Positions 41,334-49,422 of a stretch of DNA of 64,000 nt are shown piece by piece. Numbering within the stretch: position 1 is the first letter of the stretch; each line of letters begins with the position of its first letter. Source of the stretch: an uncultured Mucilaginibacter sp. (GTDB taxonomy: Bacteria > Bacteroidota > Bacteroidia > Sphingobacteriales > Sphingobacteriaceae); contig NZ_CAITNG010000047.1 of assembly GCF_903893715.1 (NCBI RefSeq), positions 62,001-126,000 on the forward strand. The letters run 5' to 3'. The position numbers were made by a program, and so were the translations under genes. The notes beneath the pieces were generated by a model. The model ran no database searches and was not told the DNA's origin. It saw only the letters and a list, made by a program, of their open reading frames with translations.

Positions 41334-42470
41334 ATGCGTGTTTACTTAGACAATGCTGCTACCACTCCTGTGGACCCTGAAGTTTTAAAGGCGATGTACC
41401 AGGTGATGGAAAATAGTTTTGGAAATCCATCATCCATACACGGGCATGGGCGCGAAGTGCGTACGCTCGTCGAAAAGGCCCGCAAAACGGTGGCTTCGCT
41501 GCTGCATACTTCACCTGCCGAGATATTCTTTACCTCGGGCGGTACCGAGGCTGATAATATGGCGATCCGTTGCGGTATTGCCGATCATGGTATCAAACAT
41601 GCCATCACCAGCAAAATAGAACATCACGCTGTAGTTCATACCTTAGAGGCTATGCAAAAAGCGGGCGTTATTGAGCTCGATTTTGTTGAAGTGGACGAAA
41701 AAGGCAACATCAATACCGAACACTTAGAAACTTTATTGCAAGGCCACGACCGCAGCCTTGTATCGCTGATGCATGCCAATAACGAGATAGGCACCCTGAC
41801 CGATATCGAACTGGTAGGCGACATCTGCGAAAAGTACAATGCCATTTACCATTGTGATACTGTTCAAACCATGGCGCATTATCCGCACGATATGAGCAAA
41901 CTCAAAATGCAATTCATTGTTGGCGCGGGGCACAAGTTTCACGGGCCGAAAGGTGTGGGCTTTTTGCACATCAATCACAAAATAAAGATAAAGCCATTGC
42001 TGTACGGCGGTTCGCAGGAACGTAATATGCGCGGCGGTACTGAGAATGTATATGGCATCGTCGGTTTGGCTAAGGCATTGGAAATAGCTTACGCCGAAAT
42101 GCCCCAACACCAGGCTCATATACAGGAATTGAAAAGCTATATGATGGCGCAGCTAAAAGCCAGCGTACCCGGCATAGCCTTTAACGGCGAAACCGACCCG
42201 GCCAAAAGCCTGTACACAGTGCTCAACGTATCTTTCCCCGAAATGGAGATGGCCGATATGCTATTGTTCAGTCTTGATATAGCCGGTATATCGGCATCGG
42301 GCGGCAGTGCCTGCAGTTCTGGCACAGATATAGGCTCGCACGTGCTTACCGGCATTGGTGCCAACCCGCTACGCCCTGCCGTAAGGTTCTCATTCTCTAA
42401 ATATAATACCAAGGAAGAGGTGGATTATACCGTTGAGAAAATCAAAGAGATCTGTTTGGTGAAGGTGTAG
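41334..42470 (+). CDS. Cysteine desulfurase (NifS/IscS class)
   Basis: A 378-residue PLP enzyme that takes sulfur from cysteine for Fe-S clusters or thiolation. Motifs: YLDNAATTPVDPEVL at the N-terminus, FTSGGTEADNMAIR, HANNEIGTL, the PLP Lys in GAGHKFHGPKGVGF, and the catalytic Cys in GGSACSSGTDIGSHVL, whose short loop is of class I type. No IscU or HscB gene is adjacent, although an HscA-type chaperone lies 5 kb away. Confidence 0.93.
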   Translation: MRVYLDNAATTPVDPEVLKAMYQVMENSFGNPSSIHGHGREVRTLVEKARKTVASLLHTSPAEIFFTSGGTEADNMAIRCGIADHGIKHAITSKIEHHAVVHTLEAMQKAGVIELDFVEVDEKGNINTEHLETLLQGHDRSLVSLMHANNEIGTLTDIELVGDICEKYNAIYHCDTVQTMAHYPHDMSKLKMQFIVGAGHKFHGPKGVGFLHINHKIKIKPLLYGGSQERNMRGGTENVYGIVGLAKALEIAYAEMPQHQAHIQELKSYMMAQLKASVPGIAFNGETDPAKSLYTVLNVSFPEMEMADMLLFSLDIAGISASGGSACSSGTDIGSHVLTGIGANPLRPAVRFSFSKYNTKEEVDYTVEKIKEICLVKV

Positions 42471-42471
42471 T

Positions 42472-42864
42472 TTATGGTATTACCAATTCTAAATTTTCAA
42501 CACGCTGAAAATGTTTGGCATTTAGCGTGGCGCATGGTAAATTAAGTTTAATTGCGGTAGCTGCAATGAACAAGTCGGCAATTGCTAACTGCTTATTGCT
42601 TTTTTTAAGTTCGTTGTTTATTTCGACAGCGGTTTTTATTATCTCTGAATCTAAAGTCACTATAGGGATCAACTTTAGCACATCCCTCCAATATTCGTAC
42701 TGTTCTTTTTTAGCACCCGAGTAAATTTCGTATTCTGTTAACACTGAGATTTTAAATCCCGAATATGAATTGGAAAGGTTAAAAAAGGCAGTTTTATTTT
42801 TGTCTTTTTTTCTAAAATAATCAATTAAGATTGAGGTATCTAAAAGAATTATTTTGTCCGCCAT
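42472..42864 (-). CDS. PIN domain ribonuclease toxin (VapC-like)
   Basis: A 130-residue PIN domain protein. Acidic metal ligands are visible: Asp9 in ILLDTSILIDYF, Glu in VLTEYEIYSG, and Asp in AIADLFIAATAIKL; the C-terminal text is CATLNAKHFQRV. VapC toxins cut tRNA or rRNA. It overlaps the upstream small gene by 16 bp, the usual antitoxin-toxin order. Confidence 0.9.
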   Translation of the reverse strand: MADKIILLDTSILIDYFRKKDKNKTAFFNLSNSYSGFKISVLTEYEIYSGAKKEQYEYWRDVLKLIPIVTLDSEIIKTAVEINNELKKSNKQLAIADLFIAATAIKLNLPCATLNAKHFQRVENLELVIP

Positions 42865-43121
42865 TTGTTGATCTGCTTCCGCGCATCGCTAATAGCTTTT
42901 AGCTGCTCTTTAGTAAAAACAGGCCCCGTCAACAATAAAGCCCTCAACTCATCCATATTGGAAGAGTTTTTAGGGTCATTTGCGTTATTTTTCAAATCGG
43001 CCATACCAGATGGGTTTTTATCGCCATTCAATTTATCCTTCAAGGCAGTCAATTGATCTTCAGGCAATTGCTGTATCGCGTGCAAAAGCTCCTCAAATCC
43101 TATGTCTACCTTTAATTCCAT
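42849..43121 (-). CDS. Putative antitoxin partner of the PIN toxin
   Basis: A 90-residue protein starting at ATG 43119-43121 (a TTG at 43127 lies just upstream). The N-terminus MELKVDIGFEELLHAIQQLP is a predicted helix typical of Bacteroidota antitoxin-like proteins; the middle is Asn/Asp/Lys-rich and probably disordered. There is no clear AbrB or Phd motif. Its position immediately ahead of and overlapping the PIN gene is the main evidence. Confidence 0.7.
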   Translation of the reverse strand: MELKVDIGFEELLHAIQQLPEDQLTALKDKLNGDKNPSGMADLKNNANDPKNSSNMDELRALLLTGPVFTKEQLKAISDARKQINKWRTK

Positions 43122-43163
43122 ATACAAATATACAAAATATGGGATAATTAAAGTTTGGTGCTG

Positions 43164-43382
43164 TTAATCTTCCTTCGGCGCTATCCCTTTATCCACATTC
43201 AAAGTGAAAGCAGCTTCCGATGCCTCATCGGCGGCTTGCAGGCCTTCTACATCAGGCTCTGTTTCGCCAACAACTTCATCGGTGCCTTCTATACCATCCG
43301 AATGTACATCCTGTTGGCTTTGTTGGTCTTCAGGGTCGTTTTCCTGCGCATCAAGGGGGAGTTGGTCTTTTGGGTCTATCAT
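43164..43382 (-). CDS. Small acidic hypothetical protein
   Basis: A 72-residue, very acidic, low-complexity protein (ENDPEDQQSQQDVHSDG, GETEPDVEGLQAADEASE) with no hydrophobic core, so probably disordered. I do not recognise it. It reads well codon by codon on the minus strand and has its own gap of 42 bp to the antitoxin gene, but a real product is uncertain. Confidence 0.55.
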   Translation of the reverse strand: MIDPKDQLPLDAQENDPEDQQSQQDVHSDGIEGTDEVVGETEPDVEGLQAADEASEAAFTLNVDKGIAPKED

Positions 43383-43445
43383 GGCTTTTGGTTTTATGTA
43401 AATCTACAACATTAAACGCATCATGTTGTTTTGAAATATAGGGGC

Positions 43446-43480
43446 AAAAAAAATGCCCCGGTTAACCGGGGCATTTTTTT
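43446..43480 (-). terminator. Strong palindromic terminator
   Basis: AAAATGCCCCGGTT is followed directly by its exact reverse complement AACCGGGGCATTTT, with A and T tracts on both sides. It ends the peptide transporter gene, whose stop codon lies in the T tract, and would also stop transcription from the other side. Confidence 0.9.
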
Positions 43481-44957
43481 ATATTTTATCCTCTTCGGCT
43501 ACTGCGCCAAGCGGTTCGGGATGATCAATATAGCTACGCTCTTTTAAATGCGGCGCAACAAACATGAACAATACCAGGAAAGCAGCAACTACCCCCACGA
43601 AAAACCAATAGTATTTTGCCCCGACCAGACCCGAGAAAATGCCACCGCCTGATATGTTGCCATTTATAATGCCGGTGAACAAGTTACCCGCAGCCACAAC
43701 CAAAAACCAGATACCGTTCATGGTGCTTTTCATGGAAATAGGCGAGTGTGTATAGGCGTATTGCAAACCGGTTATCGAAACCAAAACTTCCGCTGCCGAC
43801 AGTACGAAATAAGCGAATATCTGGTACCAAATAGATGGGTGCCCGCCATTGTCAATATTGGCCTGTATCAAGGCGATAACAACAAATGATAATGCAGTCA
43901 AGAACAACCCAAAACCAAGTCGCCTTAGCGGCGTAGTTTTAAGCCCCATTTTATCTAATGCAGGATAGATCCAATAATTGAATATCGGTATCATGATCAA
44001 GAGGAACACCGTATTCACTGTGCTTACCTGACCCGCTATAACGCTAAAGCTGGTAAAACCAAGGTTGATGTTCAGGTTCATTTTAGCTGCCTGCAAAACC
44101 CATTCCGAAAGGCATTGATCCCAAACAGCCCAAAAACCTAACGCGAAGAAGAAAACCGCCATTACACGGTATACTGCCTTAAAGCCTTCTACCTTTTCGG
44201 GATCGAATTTTTCTTTGGCCACATCCAGTATTGATTCGCCCTTTTTCTTTTTGCCCGCATTCATCAATGCGTAAATGGTTACATTCACCAGGTTGTTCCT
44301 ATTTAACCCTTGCGGTGGAACCCTTACATACATTTTACGGCCCGAAAAGAAGATGATTGTAGCTAAGCCCATCAGTATACCCGGTATGCCAAAAGCCCAT
44401 TTAGCGCCATAATATTTATAGGTCCATGGGATCAAAACGGTCGAGAACATGGAGCCTGCATTAATCGCAAAGTAGAACCAGCCATATACTTTTGATAAGA
44501 GGTCCTGATTACTGGCATCAAACTGGTCGCCCACGTTTGCCGATACGCAGGATTTTATACCGCCGGCGCCAATAGCCACCAGAATAAGGCCGCCTATAAA
44601 ACCGTTCAGGTTGGTATCAAAAAGGGCCAAAAACAAATGCCCCATACAATAAACCAGCGACAAGCTTAGAATGAGCCTGTATTTACCCGTAAACCAATCA
44701 GCCATAAGGCCACCCACAAAGGGTAAAGTATAGGCCAACGTTACAAAAAAGTGTGTACTCGCGTTGGCATGTGCCTCGGCAGTGGTGGTTAAGGCAGGAT
44801 TTAAGGTAGGGTTATAGAATTGGGCAACCAAAAAGGTCACCAAAATCGACCTCATTCCATAAAAACTGAACCGCTCGGCGGCTTCATTACCAATAATAAA
44901 AGGTACACTTCGGGGATAACGTGGTTTGGCAACCGCTACGGGCGTGGTTTCTGGCAT
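43479..44957 (-). CDS. POT/PTR family proton-dependent oligopeptide transporter
   Basis: A 492-residue inner-membrane transporter with 12-14 helices. The POT signature NEAAERFSFYGMRSIL (E-x-x-E-R-F-S-Y/F-Y-G) is in helix 1, the conserved Lys-rich loop WFTGKYRLIL lies between helices 2 and 3, and the second signature region GAGGIKSCVSANVGDQF follows; FYFAINAGSMFS is helix 5. It imports di- and tripeptides with protons. It is monocistronic and ends in a strong terminator. Confidence 0.95.
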   Translation of the reverse strand: MPETTPVAVAKPRYPRSVPFIIGNEAAERFSFYGMRSILVTFLVAQFYNPTLNPALTTTAEAHANASTHFFVTLAYTLPFVGGLMADWFTGKYRLILSLSLVYCMGHLFLALFDTNLNGFIGGLILVAIGAGGIKSCVSANVGDQFDASNQDLLSKVYGWFYFAINAGSMFSTVLIPWTYKYYGAKWAFGIPGILMGLATIIFFSGRKMYVRVPPQGLNRNNLVNVTIYALMNAGKKKKGESILDVAKEKFDPEKVEGFKAVYRVMAVFFFALGFWAVWDQCLSEWVLQAAKMNLNINLGFTSFSVIAGQVSTVNTVFLLIMIPIFNYWIYPALDKMGLKTTPLRRLGFGLFLTALSFVVIALIQANIDNGGHPSIWYQIFAYFVLSAAEVLVSITGLQYAYTHSPISMKSTMNGIWFLVVAAGNLFTGIINGNISGGGIFSGLVGAKYYWFFVGVVAAFLVLFMFVAPHLKERSYIDHPEPLGAVAEEDKI

Positions 44958-45110
44958 AAAGGGGTCTGTTAAAATTTCGTCTAAAATAGGATTATTCTTA
45001 CAAATCCAAATTTTATGCTGAAAGTAATTAAAACTAATTACTTTATATTGGTTGGCCCGATTTTTTTACAAAATGGATGACTGATAAAACCAGAATTCGC
45101 ACAACAAAAG

Positions 45111-46028
45111 TCAATTTTTAATCTGCGCCCGCTGTTTATCTATCAAGGCCTGCTTCTTCGGGTCAACATATTGGTCGTCGTTGGCTTGCGGGGCATTGCG
45201 CATGTCCAGGTTGTCTACATATACCCAACGGTTAAGTTTTAGGCGATAGCCACTGTAGGTCATGTCGGGCCCATAGGTATCAAAGTGGCCTTTCATCTTC
45301 GGGTCGGCCGGCGACAGGTGATCGAATATGATGGTATTTGATGCCTCATCAAACTTAAGCATCATCGCCGCCTGGGCGGTAAATTCGAACACGATCCGGT
45401 CGCGTGTTTTGCCGTTGCCATCAAACACAGGCAAGCCAAAAACGGGCTTATCGTTTTTAAAACTCAGTACTTCAATTACCTTCTTTGTTATTTTTTCGGT
45501 ATGCCCTTTCCAGCCTATCAATACATAATACGGCGTGGCCGCATTTACCTGAATAATTTTATAGTATTGTGCACCATACCATTTGTGGTTATCCACCACC
45601 GAATCTTCGGGGTTTTTTAGCAAGGGCGAGTAATCTTCGAGACCGAAAAGCTTTAAACTGCCATCAGGGGTATTCATTTGTATGGTACCATAGTAGCGGT
45701 AGCTGCCATCGCTGTTGGTTACATGCCAGGTAATGATTCTGAAAAGGTTATCAGCCGAGCCGATGATACTGATGCTTTTCAGCGAATCGAAAGGGTAACT
45801 GAACGAATGGTTAATTTTTAGCGCGCTTACCAATGTTTTAATCATGGCATAGTTGGTGTTGATGCGCTCCACATCCTCGCGGCCATTGATCACTGTTCTC
45901 CCTAACTTTTTCAAGCTGTCTTCAAACACCCTCAACTGCTTAAGCGATGCCGCGTCCGTTACCTGCTGTGCAAAACAGATGGGCGAGATAAACAGGAACA
46001 ACAATAAACCGAGGCAGGTTTTCTTCAT
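45111..46028 (-). CDS. Secreted hypothetical protein
   Basis: A 305-residue exported protein: signal peptide MKKTCLGLLLFLFISPICFA-QQ, then a helical stretch (residues about 25-75) and a beta-rich domain containing IITWHVTNSDGSYRYYGTIQ and YKIIQVNAATPYYVLIGWKG. I have seen similar long secreted proteins in Bacteroidota genomes, without known function. It lies 24 bp downstream of the thiolase gene on the same strand and may be co-transcribed with it. Confidence 0.75.
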   Translation of the reverse strand: MKKTCLGLLLFLFISPICFAQQVTDAASLKQLRVFEDSLKKLGRTVINGREDVERINTNYAMIKTLVSALKINHSFSYPFDSLKSISIIGSADNLFRIITWHVTNSDGSYRYYGTIQMNTPDGSLKLFGLEDYSPLLKNPEDSVVDNHKWYGAQYYKIIQVNAATPYYVLIGWKGHTEKITKKVIEVLSFKNDKPVFGLPVFDGNGKTRDRIVFEFTAQAAMMLKFDEASNTIIFDHLSPADPKMKGHFDTYGPDMTYSGYRLKLNRWVYVDNLDMRNAPQANDDQYVDPKKQALIDKQRAQIKN

Positions 46029-46052
46029 TATCGCGATTAAAAATTTAACTAA

Positions 46053-47231
46053 TTAACGCAAATTTTCGATCACAATTGCGCTGGCGCCGCCGCCGCCGTT
46101 ACAAATACCCGCAACACCGTATTTTGCGCCGTTTTGCTGTAATACATTGATGAGTGTTACCACGATGCGCGCCCCCGAAACCCCCAGCGGGTGCCCCATG
46201 GCCACTGCACCGCCATGTATGTTTACTTTGGTGGGGTCCAGGTCTAACAATTGATTGTTGGCGATAGATACCACTGCAAAAGCCTCATTGATTTCAAAAA
46301 AATCAATATCGTCGCTTTTCAGCCCGGCACGGTGCAGGGCCAAAGGGATAGCTTTAGATGGGGCCGTTGTAAAGCGCTCGGGCTCCTGTTGGCTATCGGC
46401 ATAAGCCACCACACGCGCCAGCGGTTTTATACCCAGCTCATCGGCTTTTTGTTTGCTCATCAGCACCAGCGCGGCTGCGCCGTCGTTCAAGGCCGATGCA
46501 TTGGCTGCGGTAACGGTACCGTCTTTTTGGAATACGGGTTTTAACGAAGCGATCTTATCAAACTTAACCGCTTTGGGGTCTTCATCATCGCTAACAAAAG
46601 TGCTTTCGCCTTTTTTGTCTTTTATCTCCACCGGGGTAATTTCTGTTTTGAATTTCCCTTCGGCTTGAGCGTTTAAGGCCCTGTGGTACGATTCTGTAGC
46701 ATAGGCATCCTGCTGCTCGCGGGTAATATGGTGCTCAACTGCACAAAGCTCGGCTGCCGAGCCCATATGGAAATCGTTATATACATCCCAAAGGCCGTCT
46801 TTTATCAGTCCGTCGATAATTTGGCCGTGCCCCAGGCGGTAACCATTACGTGCTTTGTCCAGGTAGTAGGGGGTATTACTCATGCTTTCCATGCCGCCCG
46901 CCACAATAATATCGTTTTGGCCCAGTTGTATGCTTTGCGCGCCAAGCATAATGGCTTTGGTGCCCGAGGCACAAACTTTGTTAATGCTGGTAGTTGGGAC
47001 ATCGGGCAGACCGGCAAACTTGGCCGCCTGTGTGGCTGGTGCCTGGCCCAAATTGGCCGACAATACATGGCCCATGTAAACTTCCTGCACCTGCGCAGGG
47101 TTGATGCCCGCTTTTTCGACTGCTGATTTGATGGCTATGGCACCCAATTGGGTTGCCGAAAGGGATGATAAACTGCCGCCAAAACTACCGATAGGTGTAC
47201 GCGTAGCGGCAACGATATAAACTTCGTTCAT
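46053..47231 (-). CDS. Acetyl-CoA C-acyltransferase (thiolase)
   Basis: A 392-residue thiolase, starting at ATG 47229-47231. Catalytic residues: acyl-accepting Cys87 in [12 protein letters not shown], His in [16 protein letters not shown], and the second Cys in [23 protein letters not shown] is also a family motif. It condenses or cleaves acetoacetyl-CoA and longer 3-ketoacyl-CoA. With the glutaryl-CoA dehydrogenase-like gene at 4133, it could feed crotonyl/acetoacetyl-CoA to acetyl-CoA, but the two genes are 41 kb apart, so this is only suggestive. Confidence 0.94.
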   Translation of the reverse strand: MNEVYIVAATRTPIGSFGGSLSSLSATQLGAIAIKSAVEKAGINPAQVQEVYMGHVLSANLGQAPATQAAKFAGLPDVPTTSINKVCASGTKAIMLGAQSIQLGQNDIIVAGGMESMSNTPYYLDKARNGYRLGHGQIIDGLIKDGLWDVYNDFHMGSAAELCAVEHHITREQQDAYATESYHRALNAQAEGKFKTEITPVEIKDKKGESTFVSDDEDPKAVKFDKIASLKPVFQKDGTVTAANASALNDGAAALVLMSKQKADELGIKPLARVVAYADSQQEPERFTTAPSKAIPLALHRAGLKSDDIDFFEINEAFAVVSIANNQLLDLDPTKVNIHGGAVAMGHPLGVSGARIVVTLINVLQQNGAKYGVAGICNGGGGASAIVIENLR

Positions 47232-47424
47232 AAATAGATGATTCAATAATGTGGTCGGGGGCAAATTTACGAATTTGCTTGTGCTTGTAACGAATTATTC
47301 AAAGCTTGTGTTTCAGCACGCTAAATTTTACTAAAGTACGACATCGACAAAAAGCCATTTCTTTCAATACGCGGCTAAGCCTTCAAGAAAAGGAAAAATG
47401 ACCCAATGACTTAATGATCAATGA
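47232..47424. repeat. Intergenic region with AATGACCC word array
   Basis: The gap between hscA-like and thiolase genes includes AATGACCCAATGACTTAATG and CAATGACT (about 47397-47424), the same word family as in the 99-bp repeats at 5491-5688. Nothing else was recognised in it. Confidence 0.5.
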
Positions 47425-49281
47425 CTACTCAACACTCTTCCCCCTCATTGCAGTACCAATGGCCTGATCCATCAGGCGCTCGGCAAAGGGACGGGTAAAT
47501 TCGTTCAGCTCGTCGATGTTTTTATGGATGAGGTCCTTATCGCCGCTGGTTAGCGCTTCTTTCAGACTTTTGAGGTATTGTTGGGTATTGGTAACTTCTG
47601 CTACGCTCAGGTGTGTGCCGTGTTTTTCAATAAAACGCTCCACGGTGTACACCATTTGCTCTCCTTCGGTGCGGGCCTCTATCAGCATACGTTGTGCAAT
47701 ATCGTCTTTGGCGTGGGTAATGCTGTCCATCAGCATTTTTTCTACCTGGTCGTCGGTAATACCATAGGTTGGTTTTACTTCCACTTCTTGTTTAACGCCA
47801 GAGCGCAGTTCAATCGCCTGTATCTTCAATATACCATCCGCGTTCAGCAAAAAGTTGATATCTACCTTCGGGAAACCTGCAGGCATGGCCGGTATGCCTT
47901 TCAGGTCGAACTCGGCCAGTTTTCGGTTCTCTTTTATCAGGTCGCGCTCGCCCTGGTACACGGCTATCTTCATATTCACCTGCCCGTCAATGGAGGTAGT
48001 GTACTGCCTGCCTGCTTTGGTGGGCACTTTGCTGTTGCGTGGGATGATGACGTCCATCAGGCCGCCCATGGTTTCGATACCGAGTGAAAGCGGGGTAACA
48101 TCCAACAATAAAATATCTTTACGGTTACCGGCCAAAATATCGGCCTGTATGGCAGCGCCAAGGGCAACAACTTCGTCTGGGTTTACCTCATCGTGTACCG
48201 GGCGGCCAAAAAACTCCGATACCATGCGTTTAACCAGCGCGGTACGGGTGGAACCGCCAACCATTACCACCTCATCTATCTGGCTGATATCGAGCTTGGC
48301 ATCGGCCAGGGCTTTGCGGCAGCAATCAATAGTTTGCTCAACCTTTGGCAGGATGAGTTGTTCGAAGGTATTGCGGTCTATCGTACACCATATATCGCCA
48401 ATTTTTTGATTGACGATGCTTTGGTGCAGAAACATTTTCTTGGTTTCTTCGGCCTTCAGGCGCATCTCCTGCATAATCTTCGGGTAAAGCAGCAAGGTAT
48501 CCAGATCGAGGTGGTTGTTTTTTATCCAGTAATCCAATATCGCGGCATCAAAATCGTCGCCACCCAAAAAGGTATCGCCATTGGTAGCCAATACCTCAAA
48601 AATGCCGTTCTGAATCTGCAGGATGGACACATCAAATGTACCGCCGCCTAAGTCGTACACGGCGATGGTTTTGGTTTCATCGGGATTCAACCCGATACCA
48701 TAGGCCAAACTCGCGGCGGTTGGTTCGTTCACAATACGCAACACATCCAGGCCCGCCAGTTTGCCCGCATCGCGGGTAGCCTGGCGTTGCGAATCATTAA
48801 AATAGGCAGGTACGGTTACCACCGCGCGGTTAACCGGGGTTTTCAGCGCGTGTTCGGCACGTTGTTTCAGTTCTTTCAATATCATTCCCGATAGTTCTAT
48901 CGGTGTATAAAAAGTATCGCCAACTTTTATTTTGACAAGGCTCTCACTGTCATCATCAATGACTTTATAGCTAAAAAAGTCTTTATGTTTTTCGATGTCC
49001 TTGTACGAGCGGCCCAGCAAACGTTTTACCGAAAATATGGTGTTTTGCGGGTCGGTTAGCAGGTAGTTTTTGGCTTCATTGCCTACGGTTACTTCGCCTG
49101 CCGGGCCAAAGTGCACAATGGAAGGCACCAACACGCCTTTGCCGGCATCGTTTATTACTTTTGGCTCCTTGTCGGGATTGATAAATGCCACCAGCGAATT
49201 GGTGGTACCTAAGTCGATCCCTACAATAATTTCTTCTTTTTGGATAGAACCCGTTGCCAGGTTGATAGAAATTTTAGCCAT
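47425..49281 (-). CDS. hscA: HscA-type Fe-S assembly Hsp70 chaperone
   Basis: A 618-residue Hsp70. ATPase motifs: [16 protein letters not shown], the connect/phosphate loops [15 protein letters not shown] and [20 protein letters not shown]; the substrate domain follows with [16 protein letters not shown]. The short N-terminal extension before the first strand (ATGSIQKEE), the 618-residue length and the shortened C-terminus without a DnaK-type acidic tail fit HscA. HscA with HscB helps transfer clusters from IscU. No hscB is adjacent; DnaK paralogue remains an alternative. Confidence 0.82.
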   Translation of the reverse strand: MAKISINLATGSIQKEEIIVGIDLGTTNSLVAFINPDKEPKVINDAGKGVLVPSIVHFGPAGEVTVGNEAKNYLLTDPQNTIFSVKRLLGRSYKDIEKHKDFFSYKVIDDDSESLVKIKVGDTFYTPIELSGMILKELKQRAEHALKTPVNRAVVTVPAYFNDSQRQATRDAGKLAGLDVLRIVNEPTAASLAYGIGLNPDETKTIAVYDLGGGTFDVSILQIQNGIFEVLATNGDTFLGGDDFDAAILDYWIKNNHLDLDTLLLYPKIMQEMRLKAEETKKMFLHQSIVNQKIGDIWCTIDRNTFEQLILPKVEQTIDCCRKALADAKLDISQIDEVVMVGGSTRTALVKRMVSEFFGRPVHDEVNPDEVVALGAAIQADILAGNRKDILLLDVTPLSLGIETMGGLMDVIIPRNSKVPTKAGRQYTTSIDGQVNMKIAVYQGERDLIKENRKLAEFDLKGIPAMPAGFPKVDINFLLNADGILKIQAIELRSGVKQEVEVKPTYGITDDQVEKMLMDSITHAKDDIAQRMLIEARTEGEQMVYTVERFIEKHGTHLSVAEVTNTQQYLKSLKEALTSGDKDLIHKNIDELNEFTRPFAERLMDQAIGTAMRGKSVE

Positions 49282-49422
49282 CTTAAACGTGAATTAACAA
49301 GGCGCAAATGTAGCGAGTTTTTGCCGATGGCGTGTCATGATATTGTAGGTTGATGCATATCGAAAACCACTTCACGTAGTTTTCATAAATTTTCCCTTAT
49401 TTTCACCCATCAAAACCTGTAA

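Noticed and set aside
47578..48087. Open frame on + strand of 169 codons opposite hscA
   Set aside because: The minus strand carries a complete Hsp70 with all ATPase motifs; the other frame has no family text.
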